Below are positions 12,785 through 24,416 of a stretch of DNA of 64,000 nucleotides, one piece after another. The DNA is taken from contig CM054062.1 in the NCBI GenBank assembly GCA_028641055.1, positions 24,002,536 through 24,066,535 on the forward strand. Reading direction: 5' to 3'. A program made the position numbers and the translations under genes. The DNA comes from Alopecurus myosuroides (Eukaryota > Streptophyta > Magnoliopsida > Poales > Poaceae). Each line of letters begins with the position of its first letter. Within the stretch, counting starts at the first letter, position 1. The notes beneath the pieces were generated by a model, which was not told the DNA's origin, made no database searches, and saw nothing but the letters and a program-made list of their open reading frames with translations.

Positions 12785-13260
12785 CAAGATTGCAATATAT
12801 TTCACTACTCACCATATCATTATGTTGTGGCTTGCCACATGTTGGTGAAGTAGAAGAAGTTGAGAAGTCATCTCGCCTGGAGGTGGAGGGAGAATAATCA
12901 TTCGCACAATTATTGGACACATCATATTTATTTTGAAGCTTGGTCCATATCTCATGAGTTCTCCAAAATGGCATTATTGACTCAAGAACTAAAAAGCTCA
13001 CATATTTGAAAAACACATTAGTAGTTTGAGAATTGAGATATAAGTTTTTCTCATCCTCTAAAGAACAATCTATGCCCTTTGGAGAAGAAAAACCCATATC
13101 TACAATTTTCTCTATATTTGGACCCACGTCCTTAAAAATATTAAGCATACTAATTTTCCAAGCATCATAATTTGTGTCATCGAATATAAAGGTATCATTA
13201 ACACTAATCCCATAGGCGGCATACTTACTCTCTAGGCGGTGAAGCCCTATAAAGAGAGAA
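12785..13260 (-). pseudogene. gag N-terminal part
   Basis: The minus-strand frame reads from just inside the primer site, with NYDAWK-like text before the Met at 13,148. It continues as MLNIFKDVGPNIEKIVDMGF and then a W-T-K-L-Q segment, the layout of UBN2/DUF4219-like Gag proteins. The Met at 13,148 is probably internal because coding-like sequence continues upstream. The frame stops at the solo LTR boundary (12,784) and resumes at 7905. This is the particle protein of a retrotransposon, now non-functional. Confidence 0.6.
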
Positions 13261-13263
13261 CCG

Positions 13264-13275
13264 GCTCTGATACCA
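13264..13275 (-). other. Primer binding site, tRNA-iMet type
   Basis: The minus strand reads TGGTATCAGAGC, the standard initiator-methionine primer site of plant LTR elements. It lies two bases from the LTR end at 13,278, so the element runs leftwards from here. Confidence 0.8.
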
Positions 13276-13277
13276 AT

Positions 13278-15685
13278 TGAAAGGACACAAATGTCGCCTA
13301 GAGGGGGGTGAATAGGCGTTTAAAAATAATTAGGGTTAAGGCTTCAATAAATGCAGGATAAAATTAGCATTTAATTTATCAAGTCAAAACCTAAACAAAC
13401 TAGGTTCACCTATGTGCACCAACAACTTATGCTAAACAATTCAAGCAACCATGTGATATCAAGATATGTTACTTCAAGCTTGATGGCTATCACAAATTAA
13501 ATTGCATAAGTAAAGAGATCGGGTATAGAAATAACCGAGAGACGTGGAGACGATGATTTACCCCGAACTTCACTTTCCAATGGAAGCTAATCTACGTTGG
13601 AGAGGTGTGGAGTCACAATGACTCCAAGATCCCAATGACTTACCTTATTCTCCTCGTGCCTTCACCAATGCGGATTGCCACAATCCACTATGGGACCTTT
13701 GAGGGCGGTCACCGGTCCCGTACAAGGTTGGGGCAATCTCCACAACTCAATTCGAGGCTCCCAACAATATCCCGTGAGCCACCAAAACTCCGAGATAGCA
13801 AAAGGTCCTGAGCCACCAAAACTCTGAGACAACAAGGTTCGGAGCCACCAAAACTCCGAGACAACGACAACCGTATAGGGCACTCCAAGTACCCAAAAGG
13901 ACAAGCTCAAGGGCACTCCAAGAACCCAAGAGTAACGAGCTTCTCAACCTTTCACTCTAACGAAGTCTCATAGAGAACTCAAACCGATGCAAAATATGCA
14001 ATGGCAAGAACACAAGAAGTGCTCAAATCCTTCACTCTCAAATCCCACCAAAGCAACAAATGCTATGGGGGGGAGAATAGAGGAAGAACAAGGAAGAACT
14101 CAACAAATGAATCCAAAAGATCTAAATCCAAAGACTTTCCCTCACTAAGAGGATGGATTTGTGGAATAGTAGATCTAGATCTCCTCTCTCTTTTCCCACT
14201 AATTGGAGGCAAGAATCATGGAGAAATATAGATAGAGAAAGCTCCAAGAAGTCAACAATGGTGGGGGGAAACTTGCTAAAAAGGTGGGGAGCCATTGAGG
14301 AAGAAGACTCCTTATATAGCCCCCCCCCCCCAAAATAAGCCCGTTGGGGGGAATTCTGCGTGTGCTCGCCCTCCTGGCCGGCCCGGCTGGCCTCCAGTCC
14401 GGCCACCTAACAGAACTTCCCAACCTCGAGCCCGGCCTGGCCGACCTTCTTGTTTCCAGAAAAACACCTTCACTAAAAGCGCGATATCTTTTGCATCCGG
14501 ACTCTGTTTTCGATGATCTTGGGCTGGTTGAAATCACAAGAATGAGCACTAAAAGATTATGAAAAGAATAATCATAGTACATCATTGGAGGATAAATCCA
14601 AATGATGAAAACTTTGACCTCTCTATAAAGGAACAATCGGTAAAACCTCCAATATCAAAAACGCAATAAGTTTTTCATGCAAAACCTGTTTTTGATGAAA
14701 TTGAGCTATTGAAGCACATGACAAGATCTAAAATCAAACATGGATAAAACACAAATAAGAACCAAGAAAGATGATGCCAAGTATGCAAAGGTTTGAGCTC
14801 CCTCCAAATGATGCGATCAAGTTGCTAATATGAGAGTCACTCTTGATAGTACGATTATCTATCATATAACCCGGTCTCTCAACTATGATATGAGACCAGT
14901 AAAATAGAAAATCAAGATCATACCTTTGTCTTGAGCATTCCACTTGAGCTAGATGATGAAGACCTTGACCTCCTCAAGATGGAACATCTTTCTTGTTTTC
15001 GCTTTGCTCGGTGAAGACACATAGCTCCCCCATACGCCACTATGGGAGAGGCTCTTTTCAGTCCATCTTCACTTGGAAATTATCTCCACAAGAGTGGTAA
15101 GCTTCAAGCATGTGATCTCTTTGATATGCTCCACTTGAAATTGCACTTCTCAACTTTTGATGACGATCACCATTTGACGTCATCCACCATGGGATATATG
15201 AAATCTTCCTTTTTGTGCAAACCCATGGAAAGATACCTAACCTCACATAGATATACCACATACACATGTCATGGGTTAGTTCACAAATCTAATTGCACAA
15301 TTACTTACCATACCATGAACCCATGTGGTACATCTTCTAGCTTTGTGAGTTTATCTACTTTAATCATCTCTTAGCACTTTGCCTTGATCAACCTTGTATC
15401 TTTTCCTATCTCTTAATTATAATGATGTATTGAAGGTAAACATGAATATTCACACAATATTATTCTTCAATACATACTTGCAATATGCTCAACTCTCTCA
15501 TGACCAAACAATGGATATTCACATGAATAACACCTTGGTTATCACTTGATCATCTTGAATCCAACACATGGACATCAAACATTTACCTATGGACAAACTC
15601 TACAAGTATAACTCAATTCAACCATTAGTCCATAGTGATTGTTATTAATTACCAAAAACACACATGGGGGCACCATGCTCTTTCA
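13278..15685 (-). mobile_element. LTR of the minus-strand gag element (2,408 bp)
   Basis: On the plus strand the segment begins TGAAAGGACACAAATG and ends ATGCTCTTTCA, giving TGAAAG/CTTTCA inverted termini. The inner edge is fixed by the primer site at 13,264-13,275. The outer edge at 15,685 is fixed because Copia coding text starts immediately after it. It contains a run of C at about 14,321-14,331 and a three-unit tandem repeat at 13,776. The partner LTR is not seen, so the target duplication (AGGTC would be the candidate) cannot be checked. Confidence 0.7.
13776..13870. repeat. Three tandem units of about 33 bp within the LTR
   Basis: GAGCCACCAAAACTC recurs at 13,776, 13,810 and 13,842, followed each time by a GAGA-rich stretch. 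Unit spacing is 34 and 32 bp with few mismatches. Confidence 0.75.
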
Positions 15686-17760
15686 AGGTCTCATGCCAAG
15701 ATCACCACGCCGAACCTGAAGAAATTGGATGACCTAAGAAAGCCCATGGTGATGCTCGGGTACGAACCCAGCGGTAAGGCGTACCGCCTCTATGACCCGG
15801 TGGCAAAGCGCGTCCATGTCTCCTGTGACGTCAACTTCGACGAGAGTGCAGGATGGGACTGGAGCGTGGACGACATGGCAAAAGTTCATGGTGGAGGAGA
15901 GTTCACCATCGAGTATTCCTACGCACCTAGAGAGGTCTCGTCACGCAATTCGCCAAATCAGCCCACTACAACAACTCCTGCCGTCACATATATTCAGCCA
16001 GAGAACACGTCTCCACTAAATCATGTGATCACACCTTCCAAAACACCAACCCCTGCCGGAAATACAGGACAAACGAGGTTCTCCACACCACCATCTACAC
16101 CAGACCTAGAGGTCTTTGACGACGATGATGATTCAGAGATGCCGCACCGCTACCATCGGATCCTTGACTTGGTGTAGCCCGATGCACCTGTACCTGAGCA
16201 GGCTGAGCGGTTACTGCTCACTCCTTCGGGTGAACCTTCCATGTATGCCGAAGAAGAGCAGGACGAGCACTGGCATGCAGCCATGCGTGACGAGCTGACG
16301 TCCATCGAAGTAAACAAGACTTGGACGCTCACAGATCTGCCAGCGGGTCACAAGCCGATCGGTCTCAAATGGGTGTTCAAACTCAAGCGGGATGCTCATG
16401 GAAAAATACTGAAACACAAGGCCAGGCTGGTAGCGAACGGGTATGTGCAGAGGCCGGGGATCGACTTTGATGAGGTCTTTGCTCTGGTGGCCCGGCTGGA
16501 CTCGGTACGCCTCCTTCTCGCCATCGCCACACTGAAGAAGTGGGAGGTGCACCACATGGACGTGAAGACCGCATTCCTGAATGGAGAATTGGGAGAGAAG
16601 GTCTAAGTTGCACAATAGCCAGGGTTTGCAAGGTCCGGAACATCAAGCAAGGTACTGCGCCTCCACAAGGCATTGTACGGTCTCCGTCAAGCCCCACGAG
16701 CTTGGAACATGAAGCTGGACAAAGTGCTGGGGTCCCTCGGATTCACACGCAACCCATCTGAACATGTTGTGTACACCAGAGGCGAGGATGGCGAGCGAAT
16801 CCTCCTGGGCGTCTACGTCGACGACCTGATCTTGACTGGGGAGTGCACCAAGACTATCGCCAAATTCAAGGAGGAGATGAGCAACAAGTTCTGCATGAGC
16901 GACCTCGGGCTGCTGACACTCTACCTGGGTATGAAGTCATGCAGGCGCCGTGGTTGATCACCCTAAAGCAAGCTACATTCGCCAACAAGCTTTTGGAGAA
17001 GGCGGGCATGAAGGATTGCAACGCCATGCATGTTCCGATGGAGCCGCGTCTTAAGTTATCCAAGGTGAGTACCGATCCACCTGTGGATGTCACTTTGTAC
17101 CAGAGCATCGTCGGCAGGCTCCGCTACCTCGTGCGCACGCGGCCGGACATCTCCTTTGCAGTCGGGTTCATTAGTCGCTTCATGGAGAAGGCAACGACCA
17201 ACCACATGAGTGCCGTCAAACATATTTTGAGATATATTGCAGAGAAACTGCAATACGGCTGCAACTACCGTTCCAGCGGTGATAACACGGGCCTACTTGG
17301 CTAGCGCGACACCGACCATGCCGGCGACGTGGATGATAGGAATAGTACAACGGGGAATCTATTTTTCCTCGGTCCGTTCCCGATCACTTGGCAGTCTCAG
17401 AAGCAAAGAGTGGTCCCATTGTCATCCTGCCACACAGAATACATTGCCGCCTCTACCGCGGCGTGTCAGGCCGTCTGGCTTGGACAGCTCATCGGCGATC
17501 TCTTATCCACTGATTCCATGATTCCAACCGTGCTAGTCGACAATAAGTCAGCGATCCAACTATGCAAAGATACAGTTTTCACGACCGAAGCAAGCACATT
17601 GAGACACACTATCACTTTATACGGGAGAACGTCGAGAGCGGCAAGATTATCGTCGACTACATCAACACCAACGATCAGTTGGCGGACATCCTGACCAAAC
17701 CACTTGGTCGGGCCAGGTTTCAGACTCTACGCGAGAAGATTGGGATCGTTGAAATCAAGT
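15686..17760 (+). pseudogene. Copia pol remnant: integrase C-end, reverse transcriptase, RNase H
   Basis: Decayed Ty1/Copia polyprotein on the plus strand, broken by stops at about 16,175 and 16,604 and by several frameshifts. Recognisable in order: a post-integrase segment (SHAKI...KAYRLYDP), an Asp/Ser/Thr/Pro-rich linker, the RVT_2 opening (NKTWTLTDLP, LKWVFKLKRD, KARLVANGY), HHMDVKTAFLNG, KALYGLRQAPRAW, the catalytic YVDD at 16,814-16,825, LRYLVRTRPDISFAVG, and RNase H text ending in HFIRENVESGKI and ADILTKPL. Gag, protease and most of integrase are missing because the neighbouring LTR element abuts at 15,685. It ends 26 bp before the Copia LTR. Non-functional. Confidence 0.85.
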
Positions 17761-17769
17761 GAACGCATC

Positions 17770-17786
17770 AGGATTAGGGGGGTGAA
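17770..17786 (+). other. Polypurine tract of the Copia remnant
   Basis: An AGGATTAGGGGGGTGAA purine-rich run sits directly before the LTR start TGTTGGAACA, as expected for plus-strand priming. Confidence 0.65.
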
Positions 17787-18150
17787 TGTTGGAACAATCC
17801 TGTATGTTCTGCCACGCTCTACACAACACTTGAAAATTCTACCATAGTTGGGATTATGGTCATGCCTCAGTAGCTAAGCTAGCACCTATTAGTAGTTTTT
17901 AGAATAAACATGAGTGAGCTGTGATATAGCTAGTACTAGTAGTGAGTAGAAGGTAGTAGTAGCAAATATTTTTTCCGAGGGAGGTCGGTTCCTGGTCCTA
18001 TAAAAGGACATGTACCCCTTATTGTAACACAAGCAATTCAGCTTCAATACACTCATGTGTACTAGTACTTGACCAGGCTTAAGTGCTACTCGTTCTCGTA
18101 CTGTGTGTGTTCGTGAGAGCCATCCTAGCTAGCTGAGAGTGTGACTTACA
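17787..18150 (+). mobile_element. Copia 3' LTR (about 364 bp) with TATA box
   Basis: It starts TGTTGGAACA after the polypurine tract and probably ends GTGACTTACA at 18,150, a TG...CA pair. A TATAAAAGG box lies at 17,999-18,007, a typical LTR promoter position. The 5' LTR is not in the window, so the exact end and the target duplication are unconfirmed. Confidence 0.6.
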
Positions 18151-18677
18151 AAACTTTCATGCAACTGATTCCAAAGTCGTCCTCCCTTTGTTCCTCGTCA
18201 AAGTTAGCACCTTCCTTCCTGACGTGAACCTGAGAACTAAAGTTATCATACTTTACCTGGTCTCATGTCAATACACCATCTGTAATGTGTCTGAAGGACA
18301 CCATTTTCTTATACCATCAGAATCAGAAATGGATGAAGGTGTACTTCTCCGTGCACGCGTTGCCTAATTTTTCTTTTACATACGACACCCCCAAAATAAG
18401 GGATCGTGCTCCATTATCATTATAATAACAGAGCCCACCGCCAGCATTCACGAGTCTCATCTCGATGATATTTACAAGAAGTTTAGACAACGACCATACA
18501 AAGCCAACCAAAACAAAAGAACGGATCAACAGTTTTTAATAGGACAACAGGAAGTCTACTAAGTCACAAAAGAACTCCAGCCAGTCATGAAAGAAGGGGA
18601 GCAACCACTAGACCCACAAGACAAAAGGCGCTAAAGTTCCACCTAACAGATGAGTTACTCCAGGAAGCGCACGCCCC
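18151..18677. other. Unassigned spacer between the Copia LTR and the LINE
   Basis: No supported frame or repeat signature is seen. The last part, next to the LINE C-terminal frame, may be LINE 3' UTR (18,530-18,677), but no clear T run marks a poly(A) end on the plus strand. Confidence 0.35.
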
Positions 18678-21600
18678 CTAGTTGATGTTCTCCCCTTCAT
18701 CAACATCTATATCAGTATCTTGCGAGTCTTCGAGCTGCAGTGCAGCACTTGGCGCCTGGGGATTGCTAGAAGATGGGTCCATAGCCCTCGCTGTCTGGAT
18801 GAGGGCGGCAGCACCCTCCTTGATGTCAGTCTGCTCCTGCGCGCGGTGAAGACCTGCCCAATGATTCAGAAAGACACACACGTAGCTAATTAGTTCGAAG
18901 GTTTTTTTTATTAATTTTGTCTCAAGAACAAGCTCGATTTCTAAGTTTCCAAATGGCCCAGCAAACCGCTGCAACCCCAGTGATATGGATGTTCCTGCTT
19001 GCAGAAAGGTGCTAAGGAATCCGCCAGAAAAATTGCAGGAAGGAGCCAGGGCGATCTCTAGCTCCCAACGCCGTCCCAATGACTTACCACACATATTTCG
19101 CTGCACCACACCGAAAGAACAAGTGCAGGATTGATTCTGTTCTCTACAGAACTGGTAGAGAGTGTTTCATTGCTGCTTCTTTTTCTTCATGTTGTCCTTG
19201 GTAGAGATCTCGTTGTGCAAGATAAGCTAGAGATTTTTTTTAATCTTATATGGAATTTTCGCTTTCCAAAGGTGTTTGAAGTACCTGTCAACCCCATTGC
19301 TAGAAATATGGGTATACATCGACTTAACTGTAAATTTACCATTTTTTTACCACTTCCACCTGGGTCTGTCTTCTGAGTCATTCAAAGAAACACATGTCAG
19401 CTTATTTTGCAATAGTCTCATATTCTCCTGGATCCCTCCTGTCAGCCACCTTCTGAAATTAAATATCCACCTCCTAGCAGCCATTTGAGCTACAGTTACT
19501 GTTTGATCTTGGCAAATTTCAAAAAGATCTGGAAAGGTTACTTTTAAGGGAGTGGAACCACACCAGGCATCCCCCAAAAGTCTGTTCTTTTGCCATTGCC
19601 AATCACCCTGATTCGACCTAGGAGGTATAACTCCCTAATGTGCATTTAGTCATACCAGAAAGCCGAGTCCATGGCCCTATGCTTAATATTGAAGATCCCC
19701 CATCACCCAGGTATTTAGCTCTCATAAATCTCTGCCAAGGACCATCCTCTGTTTCTAGATTCCACCACCATTTTCACATAAGGCTAGTGTTAAACCTGGA
19801 AATATATTTCAGCCCAAGTCCACCTTTCATTTTTGGCTTACACACCAGCTTCCATTTCACCAAATGGTATCTTCTTTTAGTGGAAGAGCTCAGCCATAGG
19901 AAAGCTCTTCTGGGCTTATCTATTTCTTCCAGAGTATTTTATGGAGAAGGAACATAGACATATGGTATGTTGCTACTGAGGAAAGCCAAACATCAGTTCT
20001 AATGACCCTGCCCCCAATAGATAGGCCCCACCCATCTAGCCATCCATTATCTTTTTAATTTTTCACTAAGAAATTTCATATCAGAAACAGAGCTTCTCCT
20101 AGCATTGACAGGAACCCCAAGATACTTTATGGGCCAAGATCCCACTTCACAATTGAACATCTCTGCATATTGCTGTTGTTTTTCAACATCTTCTAAAATC
20201 ATCATCACCTCACTCTTTTCAAAGTTAATTTTGAGGCCTGACATGCTTTCAAAAATGTATAGGAGTAATTTTAGATTTCTGGCCCCCTAAAGGTCATCCT
20301 GGATAAGGAGGATAGTGTCATCAACATATTGTAGGATAGCTATTCCCTTATCAATCAAGTGGTCAGCTAACCCAGTAAATAGTCTTGCATTCTGAGCTCT
20401 ATGCACCATCTTAGCCAAGTTCTCAGCAGCTGCATTGAAGAGGGTTAGATGATTCCATGTCTGACACCTTTAAAACTTCCAAAGTAAGGGCCCAAAGAAT
20501 CATTCACCTTCACACTCAAGGTCCCCTGAGTGATGACATTTTTTAACCATTTCAAACACCTCTCACTAAAGCCTTTATGTTTACAAGTTTCCAAGAAAAA
20601 AATCCCAATTCACCTTATCATATGCTTTCTCAAAGTCGATTTTAAGTATCACCCCTGTTTCTTTCTAAATTTGGACTCCTTCAGAACCTCCTGTAGCAAC
20701 TCCACACCATCAGTAATATATATGCCTTTAATAAAAGCATTCTGACACTTGTTGATTAGCTTCCCCATGAAGGGCTCAATTCTATTTTTCAGAACTTTAG
20801 TGATAATTTTTAAGATCACCTGAAGCAAGCAAATGGGCATGTACTTCTTAATACAATCAACATCTTCACTTTTGGGAATCAGAGTGATGATCCCATAGTT
20901 AATTCTGGCCAGGTATTTTTTATGTTGGAAGAAGTCAGTTAAAAGATCCATCATGTCATTCCTTATCACAGGCCAACATGCCTGATAGAATTCAACAGGA
21001 ATTCCATCAGGACATGCAGCTTTATTTTTTTTTCACTGAGTTCGCAGTCTCTTGGATTTCTTCCATAGTAAAAGGCATTTCCAAGAGAATTCTATCTTCA
21101 TCAGAGAGTTTTTATTCTTGTGCCCACACCTCTGGTCTCAAGTTAAAACCTGCAGATTCCCTAGGGCCAAATAAATCCTTATAAAAGCTTGTAGCGTGAA
21201 TTAACAAGTCAGGAGTTCCTTGGATAATGTCATGTCCATTTCTTAGGGAGAACATCATCTTCTTCCTCCTTCTCCCATTGGCAATTCTATGAAAATATTC
21301 AGTGTTTCACCACCTTTCAAAAGCCAGTTCTCACTAGATCTTTTTTGCCGGTAAGCCTCTTCATCTTCAAATATTTTCATAAGAGTTTTCCGAATCTGCC
21401 CTTTTTCTAATTAACTGATCTCAAGAAAGGGATCCACTCTCCTCCAGAAGCTCCAACTCAGCAAGTTCTTCAGAGAGAACTTCCTTCTTCTTCTTCTTCT
21501 TACTCTCCCCTCTGATATTAGCACCCCAACCTTTCAAGTCATTTTTAGTATTCTTAAGCTTCAACTGAATTCATTCCAGACTAGAACTTGCCCTAACTGC

Positions 21601-22496
21601 TTCTTCCAAATTTTCTCCACTCTAGCAAAGAAGTCAGTTTCTTTCACCCAACTTTTCTCAAACCTGAAATCATTCCTTCTTACATTAGGCCCATCCAAAG
21701 TGTCCAAGATCAGAGGGTTATGGTCAGACATCTCCCTAGTAATTTTATGGACAGTGGCCAAAGGAAACAATAATTCCCAACTTCTACTCATCAAAAACCT
21801 ATCAAGTTTTTCCAAGGTTGGAACAGCCTGGTTGTTGGTCCAGGTGTACTTCCCCCCTGACATGTCAATCTCCCTCGGCTCATGAGAGTGAATCAACTGA
21901 TTGAACAGGTCTACCCACCTCATAGATCTGATAGATTTATTCTTGTCAGCAGCAAATCTTAACAGATTGAAATCCCCACCAATAAGTAAAGGAATGCTTT
22001 GATCAGAACAGATGTTAGCCAGTTCAGAGAGGAACTCGTTTTTCTCATTCTCATGGGAAGCTCCATAAACAGTGACCCATCACCACTTAGCCTGCATTTT
22101 AATGTCCATCACTGTAATCTTCACCTGAAACTTACCCAGAGAGATTGATTTGATATCAAATCTCTCTTTTCTCACAGCACCTGCTTTACCATTAGAAGGA
22201 AGCTAGCTCCAGGAAAACTGACACATAGTGTCAATCCTCCTGCAAAAATCTGTTTTCATGGTTTCTTGAAGGCCAACAAAATCCACAGAATTCTGTCTAA
22301 GAAAATCTTGTAAGTAATCACCCATTCCTTTTTTTGAAACATTTTCTACTGCAAGGGAGTCCCCCACAGCCCTTTATTGCCATCAAAAGAGTTTACAAAT
22401 ATTTAGATATGTACAGAGAAGGATAGACTAAGATAATCTATCACAAACTAAGGTAAGGTTGCCAATACTCCTGCAATTCCAAGTTGCTCCTATCAT
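18678..22496 (-). pseudogene. LINE ORF2 remnant (endonuclease, reverse transcriptase)
   Basis: It starts at the ATG at 22,496-22,494, which overlaps the ORF1 stop as ATGA, and reads MIGATWNCR before a 123-bp insertion breaks it. Endonuclease text follows in pieces: IGGDFNLL around 21,970, then KYTWTNNQ, LEKLDRFLMS and SDHNPL in 21,561-21,923. RT pieces include LINYGIITLIPK-like and QNAFIKG text (20,649-20,969), the catalytic YVDD at 20,317-20,328, and MSGLKINFEKSE followed by KYLGVPV (20,047-20,244). The last frame (18,678-19,109) ends in an HWAGLH-type tail matching the tail of the other LINE. In an active LINE this protein nicks the target and reverse transcribes the RNA there. Many stops and frameshifts; dead. 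Confidence 0.8.
22336..22458 (-). mobile_element. Short retroposon insertion (123 bp) just inside LINE ORF2
   Basis: On the minus strand ORF2 reads normally up to ...AGTATTGGCAA and resumes with AAAAAAGGAATGGG. Between them lies 123 bp of unrelated DNA ending in an AATAAAGGG signal, a G-rich stretch and GTTTC followed by the A run. This looks like a 5'-truncated retroposon tail that interrupts ORF2 about 13 codons after its start. The A run partly coincides with host A's, so a target duplication cannot be defined. Confidence 0.5.
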
Positions 22497-24416
22497 TGAT
22501 ATTTTGGATTTTGTTTTCTAACCCTGGGATCAGTAAGCACATCACACAAAGGATGATTATTTCTTACTCTCCCTGGGGACACACTTGATTTTGATTGTGT
22601 TCCTCTCAAATTTTTCCTAGATGCAATCTTCAGTTTTGTTTTTACACTCCTGGTAAAAAAAAAAGGTGTGAACCCTTCTATATCTGTATCATTATCCTTC
22701 CAGCCAAGCAGCAAGACCCTACTATCTCCCCCTTGTGAATCCACTTCAACACTTCCTTGTTTATTCACCAAGTTATGTCTAGCAATCTCTAGGTCTTTAA
22801 TTTTATCAATTTTTTCAAGATTAAAAGAAGTAGGATCCACACCAAACTCTAAGGCTCTATGCATAATATCATCATTATCCAGAATAGAAAAGGAATTAGA
22901 GAAGGTTAGGTTAGTACCTTGGAGGTTTTTGATAGAAGACTGAGACCTAGCCATATCTTCTACTCTCACCTGAGTATTGGGCCTTCCCCTCTGTCTAGAA
23001 CTTTGTCTGTTTGGTTGTGCATTAGCCTCTTGTACACCCACTGCTACAACATTCTCCTCCTGTTCATCCTCATCACCAGCTTCCATTTCCTGAGTAGAAT
23101 TCACCTCGGGATGTGATCCATCCAGAGGGATTACTTCAGCACGCCTAGAGGTTGCCCCTGGGGCAGGTAGAGCAAAGACAACTGCCCCTCTAGGGAGGAA
23201 AGGAACATCAGTTCCAGCATCTGAGTCAGTAGAAGAGCCAAATGGTTCTTGGCTAATGTCATTTGTATCTTCATTCCCCTCAACCTCCTCTTGCTCCATC
23301 TGCTCTTGTTCCTCCTGTTCATTAATAGGTGCTAGAAGATGCTGGTAATTCCTCTTGTGAGAGTGAGTTTTGTCATTACCAGATTCCACTAGCCTCAAAA
23401 CCTTAAATTCTGGCCCATCATTCTGCAAGTCCTGTTCTCCCTCCTCAACAAGGTCTTCTCCCATTTCAATATCTCCATCTGTAATTTCTCCAACACCTCC
23501 ACCTGCTGGAACCCCCTCCTGAGCAAGTGCCTGAACAATCTGATGTTGGACTTCACTCAGAACACTAGAGTTCTGTCTGAAGTGACCCCTTGGCCCTGCA
23601 TTGTTAACATTTCTTGACACATCTCCATAAAATATTTGGTGCATTCTAGTGCCAAAGGACAGACTAGTAGAGCTTGAGGATTGTCCTGTCTCAAACACTG
23701 AAGAAGCCACAGATTTTCCCTTATCAGCCCCTCCATTAATTCCTCCCTGGTACTCAGAGCAGAGATTGTTGCCTAAGAGCCTATTTGTACACCCTTGAGC
23801 CCCCCAAGGCCAGCTGTGTTATTTCCAATCTCTCCTAATCCTACTCCATGGGCAGCAGTTGTATTCCTACCATTGTCCACATCTGGGTTGGTAGTGACTT
23901 CAGCTGCTCTGTCAGAGTTTTGCTTGTATTGCAGTGCAGGGTCAACAGAAGGTTCAAACACCTCCCTAGTATATTGAACTTCATATAAGGCCCCTTTCAT
24001 CTCTGCCTCCCTAGAATTTGGCACAAGAAAAACATCCCTACACCCAATCTTCACCCTCACATAGCTAAATTTCTCACTGTATTCTTGTCTAGTGTCAAAG
24101 GTTTACCCACTAGCCCTGCCACATAAAAGATGGTGGCCCTATTCCTGTATTTCATTGGGATACCTTTAATTCTGAACCAAGCCTCATCAAGAACAACCAT
24201 TGACATTATCTCCCCAGCCCACTTCTTTATTTCCACAACCACTTCAGGTTTGGTCTTCATAAAGAAGTCACCAAAGTGAGACAACTCTTCCAAACATTTT
24301 GCATTTGGGAATCTCATCTGAAATTCAGTTTCAGAAACAACTTTAGCATAGAACCACCAGTTTATCTTCGTTGACTCTGCCCATACTTGAAATTCACGCG
24401 TTGGCTACCTTTTGCG
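22493..24416 (-). pseudogene. LINE ORF1 remnant (DUF4283-like domain and basic C-terminus)
   Basis: Three frame-shifted pieces make up this ORF1. 24,057-24,317 has FFMKTKPEV...AWFRIKGIP and FYVAGLVGKPLTLD, the core of the DUF4283-type domain of plant LINE ORF1. 23,773-24,060 continues with RVKIGCRDV. 22,493-23,710 is a 405-residue acidic, Glu/Gln-rich linker ending in an NSFSILDND segment and a basic tail. The paralogous ORF1 at 28.8 kb has the same order (ISNIP, VGSLIGVSLELD, VLVGCRDV, SNSFDILSN). ORF1 would be the RNA-binding chaperone of the LINE RNP. The N-terminal zinc-knuckle part is missing or lost near 24.4 kb. Confidence 0.7.

Larger units (their letters stand above)
18650..24416 (-). 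mobile_element. Decayed L1-type LINE, minus strand
   Basis: The order on the minus strand is ORF1 (from about 24.4 kb) and then ORF2 with endonuclease, reverse transcriptase, a zf-RVT region and a C-terminal tail. It is older than the plus-strand LINE at 28.8 kb because ORF2 is in many pieces. Both outer ends are soft: no poly(A) tail or target duplication was identified. Confidence 0.75.

Noticed and set aside
13776..13870. CRISPR-like array of spaced repeats
   Set aside because: Three imperfect tandem units in an LTR of a plant retroelement, with no unique spacers.
14321..14331. C homopolymer as a special regulatory tract
   Set aside because: Short simple-sequence run in an LTR, similar to the one at about 35,437 in the LINE 3' UTR; likely replication slippage or a sequencing-sensitive run.
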